Position numbers and translations under genes: made by a program. A stretch of 64,000 nt of DNA, from contig NZ_RXYB01000008.1 of the NCBI RefSeq assembly GCF_008086615.1, positions 1 to 64,000 of the forward strand. The letters run 5' to 3'. This stretch comes from Acetobacterium tundrae (GTDB lineage: Bacteria; Bacillota; Clostridia; Eubacteriales; Eubacteriaceae). Below the pieces are notes generated by a model. That model was not told where the DNA came from. It did no database searches and worked only from the letters and a program-made list of their open reading frames with translations. This document shows, piece after piece, positions 48,221 through 56,648 of the stretch. Numbering within the stretch: the stretch's first letter is position 1; each line of letters starts with the position of its first letter.

Positions 48221-49009
48221 CTATATTATGTGCTTTTCTTTAAGCTTCGAAACCAGGGTGCCGGCAATTTCATTCACGGTGTTCCCGGTGATCATTTCAC
48301 CGACGCCCTTAGCTGGCGGCGAGAACGATCGGAATACCTGCGTTGGGGAGGCATTCAGACCACAGGCTTCTGGTGACAGCCCAATATCTTCATGATTCCA
48401 GGTAGTGATTGTTTGTTCGTATGCATCCATAATTCCTCCGATACTCATATATCGGGGTTCATTCAGTTCTTTCACACAGGTCAGAAGACAAGGCATCTGA
48501 ACTTCGATGACTTCGTAACCGTCTTCCATTTGACGATGCACAATGGCTTTTTTGTCTTCGATTTTGATATCCTCAACATAGGTGACCACTGGCATTTTCA
48601 GCCGTTGGGCAATCTGTGAGCCAACCTGAGCGGTGTCACCATCGATGGCTTGTCTGCCGGCCAGAATCAGGTCAATTTTTTTGACATTTTTAATCCCGGC
48701 TGCCAGGGTTGCTGATGTTGCCCAGGTATCGGCGCCTCCGAAGGCGCGATCACTTAATAAATAGGCTTCATCGGCACCCATTGCCAGGCATTCTCTGAGC
48801 ATTTCAGAAGCCTGAGGTGGTCCCATCGTTATGACAATGACTTCGGTTCCCGGGTTTTCGTCCTTGATTACCAGTGCTGCTTCTAAAGCGTTGGCATCAT
48901 CGGGATTTAAAATACTTGGTACGCCTTCACGGATCATTGTTCCTGTTTTCGGATCGATTTTTACCTCATTCGTATCCGGTACTTGTTTTGCACAAACTAG
49001 AATTCTCAT
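48221..49009 (-). CDS. carD: Electron transfer flavoprotein beta subunit (CarD)
   Basis: This 262-residue EtfB has the N-terminal AMP/FAD-binding motif ILVCAKQVPDTNEVKIDP, GPPQASEMLRECLAMGADEAYLLSD (core LAMGAD), LILAGRQAIDGDTAQVG and a CLLTCVKELNEPRYMS signature. It holds the bifurcating FAD and the NADH site in the caffeyl-CoA reductase complex. It lies 25 bp after carC. Confidence 0.94.
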   Translation of the reverse strand: MRILVCAKQVPDTNEVKIDPKTGTMIREGVPSILNPDDANALEAALVIKDENPGTEVIVITMGPPQASEMLRECLAMGADEAYLLSDRAFGGADTWATSATLAAGIKNVKKIDLILAGRQAIDGDTAQVGSQIAQRLKMPVVTYVEDIKIEDKKAIVHRQMEDGYEVIEVQMPCLLTCVKELNEPRYMSIGGIMDAYEQTITTWNHEDIGLSPEACGLNASPTQVFRSFSPPAKGVGEMITGNTVNEIAGTLVSKLKEKHII

Positions 49010-49034
49010 CTATATTTAGTTCCTTTCTTAGTCT

Positions 49035-50174
49035 CTATTTCTTTAACAGCATGCCGGAAATAACCATCTGCTGAACCTGAGAGGTTCCTTCGTAGATAGT
49101 AAATACGCGACAGTCACGATACATCCGTTCAACTTTATAGTCTTTAATAAATCCATATCCGCCGTGAATCTGAACGGCTTTGCCACAGATTTCGTTACAG
49201 ATCTCGGCGGCGTAGAACTTAGCCATCGATGCTTCTTTTGAGGCATTCTGCTTATTGTCCATTAAGCTGGCGGCATTGTAAACCAATAGTTTGGCTGCTT
49301 CCAGTTTAGTGGCCATATCGGCGATCATAAAGGCGATGGCCTGGAAATCGGCAATTCGTCTGCCGAATTGTTTTCTTTCTTTGGCATATTTAATGGCTTC
49401 GTCTAAAGCGCCCTGAGCCACACCAATGGATTGTGATGCCACGCCAAGTCGACCAACGTCCAGCGTTTTCATGGCATTACTAAAGCCTTTGTTGACTTCT
49501 CCCAAACGATTTTCCTTGGGTACTTTCACATCTTCCATGATAATATCTGATGTGGCACAACCAATCAGACCCATCTTGTGCTCGTTTTTCCCCAGCGAAA
49601 CCCCTTCGGATTTTAAGTCGACAATAAATGCTGAAATGCCGCGGGTGCCTTTTGACATATCTGTTTTGGCATAGATAACAGCATCATCGCATAAGGGTGC
49701 CATGGTGATAAAGGTTTTACGTCCGTTTAAAAGGTAATAATCGCCCATATCCACAGCAGATGTTGCCATCCCCCCGGCATCTGAACCAGCTCCCGGTTCA
49801 GTTAAGGCAAAGGCCAGTTTTTTCTTGCCGGTGATAATGGGTTTCAGGTATTTTTCGATTTGTTCATCGGTTCCGGAAAGCAGTAATGGGCCACCGGCCA
49901 GTGAGTTAGGTGCTGACAAATAGACACTGGCAACCCCACTAACCCGGGCAAATTCTTCCATACAAATGACATAGGACATGTGATCCCCGCCGGCTCCGCC
50001 TAATGACTTGGGAATCTTAATCCCAAAGAAACCAAATTTCGCCATTTTATCAAGAATCTCCTGGGGAAATTCACCTGATTCTTCCACTTGATCCAATATT
50101 TCGGTTGTTAATTCTTTTAGAGCAAAATCTCTTGCCAACTTTCGAATCATTTTGTTTTGTTCACTGAAATACAT
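49035..50174 (-). CDS. carC: Acyl-CoA dehydrogenase family caffeyl-CoA reductase (CarC)
   Basis: This 379-residue flavoenzyme has all acyl-CoA dehydrogenase regions: ALTEPGAGSDAGGMATSA for the FAD/substrate loop, FQAIAFMIADMATKLEAA, GYGFIKDYKVERMYRDC and the active-site IYEGTSQVQQM with catalytic Glu about 362. In this operon it would reduce the alpha,beta double bond of caffeyl-CoA or a related phenylacryloyl-CoA to the hydrocinnamoyl-CoA, using electrons from the Etf. It follows carB after an unusually long 180 bp gap. Without the context it could be any short-chain acyl-CoA dehydrogenase. Confidence 0.92.
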   Translation of the reverse strand: MYFSEQNKMIRKLARDFALKELTTEILDQVEESGEFPQEILDKMAKFGFFGIKIPKSLGGAGGDHMSYVICMEEFARVSGVASVYLSAPNSLAGGPLLLSGTDEQIEKYLKPIITGKKKLAFALTEPGAGSDAGGMATSAVDMGDYYLLNGRKTFITMAPLCDDAVIYAKTDMSKGTRGISAFIVDLKSEGVSLGKNEHKMGLIGCATSDIIMEDVKVPKENRLGEVNKGFSNAMKTLDVGRLGVASQSIGVAQGALDEAIKYAKERKQFGRRIADFQAIAFMIADMATKLEAAKLLVYNAASLMDNKQNASKEASMAKFYAAEICNEICGKAVQIHGGYGFIKDYKVERMYRDCRVFTIYEGTSQVQQMVISGMLLKK

Positions 50175-50209
50175 TTTTTCCTCCTTAGCTTAGCTAATTT
50201 TTGTTAAAT

Positions 50210-50330
50210 AATAGTGTATCGTGAGTTTAGCGATCAGTTTCGCACGAAACAATTTCTCCACTGCACGTCGTACAGGCTACCGCCTGTTCGCCTACACGTT
50301 ACGAAATCGTTTGTGGAAACCGAACACTAA
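50210..50330 (-). other. Large palindromic element in the carB-carC gap
   Basis: About 120 bp can fold as nested stems: outer TAGTGT (50212-50217) with ACACTA (50324-50329), middle TTTCTCCAC (50253-50261) with GTGGAAA (50313-50319), and an apical hairpin ACAGGC-TACC-GCCTGT (50272-50287). It is more GC-rich than the flanking spacer. No T-run follows, so it does not look like a terminator. It could be an mRNA processing or stability element, or a small palindromic repeat inserted in the operon. Confidence 0.6.
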
Positions 50331-50354
50331 GCAATTGAAGCTTATTTTTAAATT

Positions 50355-51932
50355 CTATTTTTTATTTTTATCGATAATCATCTTGATCTGATTTTTCAGT
50401 TCAGTCAGAACTATTTTTCCACTGGCATTTAAGGGAAACTTCTTTAAAAAGATAAAATATTTGGGGATCTTATAGTCCGCCAGGTGCTGACTTAGGAATT
50501 CCCGCATTTCCGTCTCACTTATTTTTTTTCGGCCATCGGTGACAATACAGGCGGCAATTTCTTCCTGGAGCACTTCGGCTTCGATCCCGATGACTTTGAC
50601 ATCGGCAACGTAGGGAAAATTTTTGATGTGGTTTTCGATCTCATAGGGGGAGATGTTTTCGCCGCCGCGGACGATCATTTCTTTTAATCGTCCGGTAATA
50701 CAAAGATTTCCATCCGCATCCAGATAGCCCAGGTCGCCGGTGTGAAGCCAACCCTCAGGGTCGATCGCCTGTTGCGTTTCTGCTGCCAGTTTATAATAGC
50801 CCCGCATGGTGTTGTACCCTTTAATGCAGATTTCATTCTGATTATCGGCCAGTATTTTTAGCTCAACATGAGGAATCACTTTGCCCACCGATCTGCTTTT
50901 ATAAAGAATCGTGTCTTCAAAATCCGAAAAGGTGATACTCGGCGAAGCCTCGGTCTGACCGTAGGACATCTGCAGTTTTCTCATTCCCAATTTCTCACAA
51001 ATGGTCAGATAGTCATTGACATTCACATAAGACCCGGCAATAATGCCGCTGTTTAGTGAATCGAGCTTGTAGGTTGCGAATCGGGGATGTTTAATCATTG
51101 CCATAAACATGGTTGGGACCCCATTTAAAATTGTGCATTGGTTCTGCTCCACACATTTTAAAACCCGAATGGTTTTATAACTCTCCAGTAAGTGGATCTC
51201 GATGCCGGCATAAATACCGGCCATAAAACCCGACGAAAGCCCAAAGCAGTGAAATAATGGAATTCCCAGACAGCTTTTGTCGGTTTCGTTCCAATGCAGC
51301 TGGGTTGCCGTTTCGATGGCAATGTTAATGGTGGCAAAATGACTAAGCATGACGCCTTTGGCAGCGGATGTTGTCCCCGATGTGAACAGGATGCCAAGCA
51401 CATCTTCTGGCATGACCTTTTTCTTGGCGTTGCCGAGCAGTTCCAGATCAGCGTTGTCATCCATCTTCATTCGATATTGCTCGGGAATATCCTTTTTATT
51501 CTTTCCCATGGCAATTGTTCGCTTCAGCAAAGCGAGTCTTTTGCGGTCAAACTGTTCAATCAACGCTGAGAATTTTAGAGTATTTGTATCTTCCCCGTAG
51601 CATAAAGTGGTTACATCGGCATAGACTAAAAGATCTTCCAGTTCTGACTGATGACACCGCGTATTGATCAAGACGATAACCGCCCCGATTTTTGCCAGTG
51701 CCAGAGTATAAAGCATAAACAGCGGACTGTTCAAACTCCAGATTCCGACATGGGTCCCTTTTTCCACTCCGGATTCAAGCAGTGACAGGGCGATGCCATC
51801 CGAAAGCTGATCCAGCTCCATCCAGGTATAAGTATCATCCTCAAAGACGATGGCAATTTTTTCCGGTGTTTTTTTAACTCTTTCCTTTAAAAAAGAATTG
51901 ATTGTATGCCTTATTAGTTCCACATCCATCAC
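50355..51932 (-). CDS. carB: ATP-dependent acyl-CoA synthetase (caffeyl-CoA synthetase CarB)
   Basis: This 525-residue adenylate-forming ligase has the P-loop LFTSGTTSAAKGVMLSHF, YGQTEASPSITF for A5, GWLHTGDLGYLDADGN for A7, GRLKEMIVRGGENISPYEIE for A8 and the A10 lysine in PLNASGKIVLTEL. It would make caffeyl-CoA from caffeate, CoA and ATP to prime the cycle, after which CarA recycles CoA. The start may be 51932 or the next ATG at 51929; GGGAG lies just upstream. It lies 20 bp after carA. Confidence 0.92.
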   Translation of the reverse strand: MMDVELIRHTINSFLKERVKKTPEKIAIVFEDDTYTWMELDQLSDGIALSLLESGVEKGTHVGIWSLNSPLFMLYTLALAKIGAVIVLINTRCHQSELEDLLVYADVTTLCYGEDTNTLKFSALIEQFDRKRLALLKRTIAMGKNKKDIPEQYRMKMDDNADLELLGNAKKKVMPEDVLGILFTSGTTSAAKGVMLSHFATINIAIETATQLHWNETDKSCLGIPLFHCFGLSSGFMAGIYAGIEIHLLESYKTIRVLKCVEQNQCTILNGVPTMFMAMIKHPRFATYKLDSLNSGIIAGSYVNVNDYLTICEKLGMRKLQMSYGQTEASPSITFSDFEDTILYKSRSVGKVIPHVELKILADNQNEICIKGYNTMRGYYKLAAETQQAIDPEGWLHTGDLGYLDADGNLCITGRLKEMIVRGGENISPYEIENHIKNFPYVADVKVIGIEAEVLQEEIAACIVTDGRKKISETEMREFLSQHLADYKIPKYFIFLKKFPLNASGKIVLTELKNQIKMIIDKNKK

Positions 51933-51952
51933 TCCCTAAATCCAGGCCCCAA

Positions 51953-53527
51953 TTACTTGCCCATTATTGTGTCAAGTCCATTCCATTTTTCAGAAAATAA
52001 ACCCGGATCCATTTCTTTCAAGTCTGCAGAAATCGCTGGTTTGAAATCCATCTGATTGAGGATATCTTTTTCCAGGTCAATCCCAGGTGCCACTTCAATG
52101 ATGGTCATTTTTCCGTCAATCAGTTTAAACACACAGCGTTCTGTCACATAAAGGATTTCCTGTTCGTTTTCGGCTGCGTATTTTCCGCTGAAAGTGATTT
52201 GTTCAACTGCTTTTAAGAATTTTTTTCCTGTACCTTCTTTTTTGATAATCAGTTTCCCATCGCTTACTTCCACTTGACATTTTGCGTTGAAAGATCCTGC
52301 AAAGACAACCTTATGGGTGCTTTGTGTGATATTGATAAAACCACCAGGGCCCGTTAATCGGTCGCCCACACCAGGGATTGTAAATTTGCTGACATTGATA
52401 TTTCCCGCTTCATCGGCTTGAGCCAAACCAAGAATTGCAATATTAATGCCACCGCCGTCATATAAATCAAACATGGATCCATGATCAATATTGGCTTCGG
52501 CATTGTATGAACTCCCAAAATTCGGAAGACTTGCCGGGATTCCACCAAACCCGCCGATTTCTGTTGTCATGGTAATTTCTTCAATATAACCGCCTTCTGA
52601 GACAATACTGGCAACATCGGAAGGAATACCAACCCCAAGGTTAACCAAATCCCCTTTCGCCAGTTCCATCGCTGCGCGTCTGGCCATAACTTTTCTTTCA
52701 GTCAGTGGTAGGATTGGAATAGCACTCAGTGGTTTTCGCATATTACCGGCAAAAGCAGGTTCATAGTAAACACCTTCGGTCTGCCAACAGGCATTCTTAT
52801 CCGTTGCAACGACGACATAGTCAACAATTGCTCCCGGTATTTTTACATCTTTCGGTTTTAATGTGTTTTTCACTGCCTGATATTCCACTTGAACGATGAC
52901 AATACCGCCACTGTTCTTAGCGGCCTGAGCGACTGCCAGACCTTCATTGATAGGGCCTTCATTTTCAAAGGTAATGTTGCCGTTTTCATCTGCTGTGGTT
53001 CCACGTAACATCGCAACGTCCAACTTGAAGGATTTATAGAACAGGTATTCTTCACCCTTGAACTCGACGAGTTCAACCAGATCCTCCGTGGTGACCTTAT
53101 TCATTTTTCCGCCTTCTAAACGCGGATCCACAAAGGTACCCAATCCCACTTTTGTGATCAAGCCTGGTCGTTTAGCGGCAATTTCCCGCCAAAGATTAAC
53201 GATTACACCTTGTGGTAAACAATGGCACGCCATTTTATTCGCCCGTACCAGATCATTCATTGCAAAAGCCGAACCAATATGTGCAGCCGACCATTTTGTA
53301 ACCAGTCCTTCAAGTCCCAGTCTGGTCATCCCTCTTTCTCGCCAGTCACCCATTGCACTTCCCTGTTTCATGGTGAGGTTACAGGGATGGCCGGTTTCCT
53401 TGAAGTTATCAGCAATCGCAACTGCTACTTCTTCTGGCCAGCCTGAAAGTCCCATTCCAGCCACACCTACTGTTGCTCCGTCTGGAATTAACTTAGCTGC
53501 TTCTGCTGCCGAAATAAATTTAGCCAT
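51953..53527 (-). CDS. carA: Family I CoA transferase (hydrocaffeyl-CoA:caffeate CoA transferase CarA)
   Basis: This 524-residue single-chain CoA transferase contains the two fused halves of the propionate CoA-transferase type. The first half starts AKFISAAEAAKLIPDGATVG. The second half has NLGVGIPSDVASIV and the active-site region TEIGGFGGIPA, where the catalytic Glu is about residue 323. In A. woodii CarA moves CoA from hydrocaffeyl-CoA to caffeate, saving ATP once the pathway runs. It is the first gene of the operon, with promoter and operator-like boxes at 53605-53656. Confidence 0.93.
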   Translation of the reverse strand: MAKFISAAEAAKLIPDGATVGVAGMGLSGWPEEVAVAIADNFKETGHPCNLTMKQGSAMGDWRERGMTRLGLEGLVTKWSAAHIGSAFAMNDLVRANKMACHCLPQGVIVNLWREIAAKRPGLITKVGLGTFVDPRLEGGKMNKVTTEDLVELVEFKGEEYLFYKSFKLDVAMLRGTTADENGNITFENEGPINEGLAVAQAAKNSGGIVIVQVEYQAVKNTLKPKDVKIPGAIVDYVVVATDKNACWQTEGVYYEPAFAGNMRKPLSAIPILPLTERKVMARRAAMELAKGDLVNLGVGIPSDVASIVSEGGYIEEITMTTEIGGFGGIPASLPNFGSSYNAEANIDHGSMFDLYDGGGINIAILGLAQADEAGNINVSKFTIPGVGDRLTGPGGFINITQSTHKVVFAGSFNAKCQVEVSDGKLIIKKEGTGKKFLKAVEQITFSGKYAAENEQEILYVTERCVFKLIDGKMTIIEVAPGIDLEKDILNQMDFKPAISADLKEMDPGLFSEKWNGLDTIMGK

Positions 53528-53604
53528 AAAATTGTCCTCCTTCTAAGATATTACCCATATTTCATTTCAAAGTTTTTAGTAAATCGTTTGTAATTTATGT
53601 TATT

Positions 53605-53633
53605 AATTTATCACAGTTCGCAAATCATGTCAA
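53605..53633 (-). promoter_or_regulatory. Promoter of the car operon
   Basis: The minus strand has a perfect -35 TTGACA (53628-53633), a 17 bp spacer and TAAATT (53605-53610), about 80 bp before carA. The -35 lies inside a PadR-type operator box. The rest of the 53528-53872 gap shows the operator boxes and AT-rich sequence only. Confidence 0.78.
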
Positions 53634-53656
53634 TAGTTACATGTTATATTAAACAT
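53627..53656. promoter_or_regulatory. Two abutting PadR-type operator boxes (ATGT-N8-ACAT)
   Basis: Box 1 is ATGT (53627-53630), eight bases, ACAT (53639-53642). Box 2 is ATGT (53641-53644), eight bases, ACAT (53653-53656). They share the AT of the central ACATGT. ATGT-N8-ACAT is the operator pattern known for the phenolic-acid-responsive PadR of Bacillus and lactic acid bacteria. Box 1 covers the -35 of the carA promoter. A PadR-family gene begins 217 bp away on the other strand. Confidence 0.8.
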
Positions 53657-53872
53657 TTTAAGATTTACATCTTTTTCTTGAGTGTAATACTATTATCAGT
53701 TATAATAATTTTTTAGTTGTTGCCTAAAACTAAAATTCGCGAAAACCTAGAATGAGATATAGAAGTAATTTACCCTAAAGATCGGATAACACTCTATCTA
53801 TCCAGATATAATTGTGCTAAAATACTTAATTATGAAATCTGTTAAGAAAAAAAATTTGAAAGCGGAATATCT

Positions 53873-54421
53873 ATGAGAACATTAAAATACGCATTGCTCG
53901 GCTTAATTGATCGAGGACCCATAACAGGATATGATATTTCCAAAGAATTTGAAAAGCGAATCATGGCAAATTTCTGGCATGCTAAACACAGCCAGGTTTA
54001 CCCGGAATTAAAACGCTTACTAGAAGAAAATCTCATCACTGTTGAACTTATTATTCAAGGTGAGAAAATGGAGAAAAAATTATATACCATTACTACCGAG
54101 GGACATGCCGAATTTGTTGAATGGCTGTTACTTGACGAACCTTTAGGCGTAACCCCTAAAGATGTATTTAGATTGCGAACTTTTTTCAGCGATTTTATGT
54201 CAGCATCTGATTATGAACAACATTTACATAGTCAGCTGGATAAACATAATTTTAAAAAAGCCTCTCTGGAAAACTCCATGACGAAGTCTTTTGACAACAT
54301 CCCCGAATATGGGTCAAAAGAATTTGGTGATTATGCCGTCTTATTAGGCGCGATCATGCGAGAAGATTCCTACTTAGCCTGGTTAAAAGCATGCCTTGGT
54401 GCCATTAATCGTCAGGATTAA
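53873..54421 (+). CDS. PadR-family regulator, probable phenolic-acid sensor for the car operon
   Basis: This 182-residue protein has a PadR winged helix (TLKYALLGLIDRGPITGYDI, then NFWHAKHSQVYPELKRLLEE) and a C-terminal Vir domain (DVFRLRTFFSDFMSASDY, then DNIPEYGSKEFGDYAVLLG). The FW.AKHSQVYPELKRL recognition region is the form found in phenolic-acid PadR proteins. The gene is divergent from carA, and the space between contains two PadR operator boxes over the carA -35. A repressor released by caffeate or a similar acid is the natural model. This is inference from motif plus position. Confidence 0.9.
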   Translation: MRTLKYALLGLIDRGPITGYDISKEFEKRIMANFWHAKHSQVYPELKRLLEENLITVELIIQGEKMEKKLYTITTEGHAEFVEWLLLDEPLGVTPKDVFRLRTFFSDFMSASDYEQHLHSQLDKHNFKKASLENSMTKSFDNIPEYGSKEFGDYAVLLGAIMREDSYLAWLKACLGAINRQD

Positions 54422-54440
54422 TAAAAAGGAAGTGAACATC

Positions 54441-54638
54441 ATGCATACTTTAAGAAATGTAATCCTAGCTAGGATTGCAGAAAAAAAGCGATGCCTGGTT
54501 ATGTCATCAAAAAAATTTAACAATAAAAATTTGGCTGAATTCTGGAACGCCAAGCACAGTCAAATATATCCAGAATTAAAAAAGCTCCTTGACGAAAAAC
54601 TGATTTTTTACGAAATCAAAAAAACGACGAAATATTAG
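54441..54638 (+). pseudogene. Truncated PadR-like protein, DNA-binding part only (65 residues)
   Basis: The 65-residue reading frame from the ATG at 54441 has a good ribosome site (AAGGAAGTG). It aligns without gaps to the first 60 or so residues of the neighbouring PadR regulator: LAEFWNAKHSQIYPELKKLL corresponds to MANFWHAKHSQVYPELKRLL. The helix-2 region is diverged (GPITGYDISKEF became KKRCLVMSSKKF), and the frame stops where the wing should begin. No C-terminal domain follows. It is probably a decayed tandem duplicate, though a small expressed DNA-binding fragment cannot be excluded. Confidence 0.75.
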
Positions 54639-54662
54639 AAAAAGCAATAACGCTTAAAAGTA

Positions 54663-54708
54663 AAAAATCCCTAAAGCCTTCTAATTTACAATGGCTTTAG
54701 GGATTTTA
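54663..54708. terminator. Bidirectional terminator between the PadR fragment and leuD
   Basis: A 16 bp perfect stem (AAAATCCCTAAAGCC with GGCTTTAGGGATTTT) has a 14 nt loop and A/T-runs on both sides. It lies between convergent transcription units. Confidence 0.92.
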
Positions 54709-54727
54709 TTGCTGCCTATCGAATGCT

Positions 54728-55249
54728 TTAGTAATTTCTATCTGCGTAGCCGACCCAGCCGCCTTCTTTAACCAGGGTTTGATCAAACGCCCCGACTTTG
54801 AAGTCAATAGTTTCAGATTTGCCATCTGCCTTGATGATTATCTTATTGCCATCCACATCGATTTCCATAGATACTTCTTTCCCGGCATATTTTTCAAAAA
54901 GAGATGCGATGGTTTCTTTGGGCAGCTCAATGGCAAACATGCCGCAGTTATACATATTCTGCCTGAAAATCCGTGCAAAACTTTCGGCAATGACGACATT
55001 GATGCCATTGACTTCCAGTGCCCAGGGGGCATGTTCTCGTGATGAACCGCAACCAAAGTTTTCCCGAGTAACAATGACCGCTTTATCCTGGATGTCTTCC
55101 TTATGGAATCCGGTCAGAACCAGATCCTCGAGCAAATTAGGCTTTAATGCCGCTTTGGTAATTTCCGTCAGATATTTTGCCGGAATGATTTCATCGGTAT
55201 TAATATCGCTTCTGTCTAAAAATAATACTTTTCCATTAAATTTCTTCAT
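54728..55249 (-). CDS. leuD: 3-isopropylmalate dehydratase-type small subunit
   Basis: This 173-residue swivel-domain subunit of the aconitase superfamily has the signatures FLDRSDINTDEIIPAKYL at the N-terminus and ENFGCGSSREHAPWAL, the loop that closes over the active site. It pairs with the large subunit encoded 14 bp upstream. Leucine synthesis (isopropylmalate isomerase) is the default assignment. Homoaconitase-like or 2,3-dimethylmalate dehydratase activity is possible because leuA and leuB are absent here. Confidence 0.88.
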   Translation of the reverse strand: MKKFNGKVLFLDRSDINTDEIIPAKYLTEITKAALKPNLLEDLVLTGFHKEDIQDKAVIVTRENFGCGSSREHAPWALEVNGINVVIAESFARIFRQNMYNCGMFAIELPKETIASLFEKYAGKEVSMEIDVDGNKIIIKADGKSETIDFKVGAFDQTLVKEGGWVGYADRNY

Positions 55250-55263
55250 TTCTATGCCACCTC

Positions 55264-56550
55264 CTAAGCTTGATATAAATCAGAATTTGTGATGGTTCCG
55301 GCAATTGCCGTCGCCGCAGCCGTCGCCGGACTCATCAGATGGACCATACCACCTTTACCCATGCGGCCGTTAAAATTACGGTTGGTGGTAGATGCGCACA
55401 CTTCCCCTTTTGCAAGGACACCGTTGCTCATGCCCAGGCAAGCTCCGCAGGTCGGATTCGTCACGCAAAAACCGGCATCCTGGAAAATCTCAATCAACCC
55501 TTCCTTCAAGGCCATGGAATATATTGCCGGGGTTGCCGGACTGACAATGGCCCGAACCGCGTCACTGATGGTCTTGCCCTTTAAGATACTGGCAGCGATT
55601 CGCAAATCTTCAATCCGTCCGTTGGTGCAACTGCCAATATAAATCTGGTCAACTTTTGTCCCTGCCATTTCCCTAACGGTCTTAACCTGATCGGGTTTGT
55701 AACCAACCGTCACCATCGGTTCCAGTTTTGAAACATCGTATTCACAAATCCGTTCATAGTCGGCATCGGCATCGGATACCCATTTCGAATACTCTTTCAG
55801 GGCATCCTCTTTGGTGGCAAACTCATCCTTGATGAATTTCCACAGGTAGTCTACTGTTGTCATATCCGGGTAGCAGATGCCAGAGGTTCCGCCAGCTTCA
55901 ATGGCCATGTTGCAAAGGGTCATTCGGGATTCCATCGACATGGCATCCACCACTGGTCCGGTAAACTCAATGACCATATTGGTGGCGCCGTTGACCGTCA
56001 ACTCCTTAATGATAAACAGAATTAGATCTTTGGCGTACACCCCGGGTTTTAATTCGCCTTTTAGAACAATCTTGATGGTTTTAGGAAAATGGAAAGCACA
56101 GACGCCTTTGAGAATCCCCACTTCCAGGTCCGTCGTTCCAATTCCGGCCGCAAAGGCACCGAATGCACCATGGGTACAGGTATGGGAGTCTCCCATGATG
56201 ATGGTGAATCCCGGTCTGACAAATCCTTTTTCTGGAAAGATGGCATGACAGACACCGTTTTTACCAATATCAAAAAAGTCTTTGATGTCGTGTCGTCTTG
56301 CCCAATCCCTGAGGATTTTTCCCTGCTCAGCGGTTTTTGAGTCCTTAGCCGGTGTCACATGGTCGATCACGGCCTTGATTTTGGTGGGGTCGAAAACACG
56401 ATCCATTCCCCGTGCCATCAGATCTGTGATGGCGATTGGAGTGGTGATTTCATGGCAGAAAACCCGGTCCAGTTTTAACACATGGGTATCTGGAAATGGT
56501 TCGTCTACCCGATGGGCATCAAATATTTTTTCAGCAATTGTTTTTCCCAT
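55264..56550 (-). CDS. leuC: 3-isopropylmalate dehydratase-type large subunit (aconitase superfamily)
   Basis: This 428-residue protein is of the shorter, archaeal/clostridial LeuC-HacA type. Active-site and [4Fe-4S] motifs are MGDSHTCTHGAFGAFAAGIGTT (core GDSHTCTHG), IGSCTNGRIEDLR with the first cluster Cys, and NPTCGACLGMSNG with the CxxC pair. With LeuD it would isomerise 2-isopropylmalate to 3-isopropylmalate through a dehydrated intermediate. Substrate choice within this superfamily cannot be read from sequence alone, and no leucine genes adjoin. Its promoter region carries a long inverted repeat at 56650-56692. Confidence 0.9.
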   Translation of the reverse strand: MGKTIAEKIFDAHRVDEPFPDTHVLKLDRVFCHEITTPIAITDLMARGMDRVFDPTKIKAVIDHVTPAKDSKTAEQGKILRDWARRHDIKDFFDIGKNGVCHAIFPEKGFVRPGFTIIMGDSHTCTHGAFGAFAAGIGTTDLEVGILKGVCAFHFPKTIKIVLKGELKPGVYAKDLILFIIKELTVNGATNMVIEFTGPVVDAMSMESRMTLCNMAIEAGGTSGICYPDMTTVDYLWKFIKDEFATKEDALKEYSKWVSDADADYERICEYDVSKLEPMVTVGYKPDQVKTVREMAGTKVDQIYIGSCTNGRIEDLRIAASILKGKTISDAVRAIVSPATPAIYSMALKEGLIEIFQDAGFCVTNPTCGACLGMSNGVLAKGEVCASTTNRNFNGRMGKGGMVHLMSPATAAATAIAGTITNSDLYQA

Positions 56551-56648
56551 TTTATTCTCCTCTTCTTAATTATCTTAATTGACAATTTCTTCATTTTCTC
56601 TGGCTTTAAATTGTATTGTCATTCATTTTCAATATGAATCATCCATAC

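Noticed and set aside
53058-53546. 162-residue plus-strand frame opposite carA
   Set aside because: It is antisense to carA with no start signal and runs toward the carA control region by chance.
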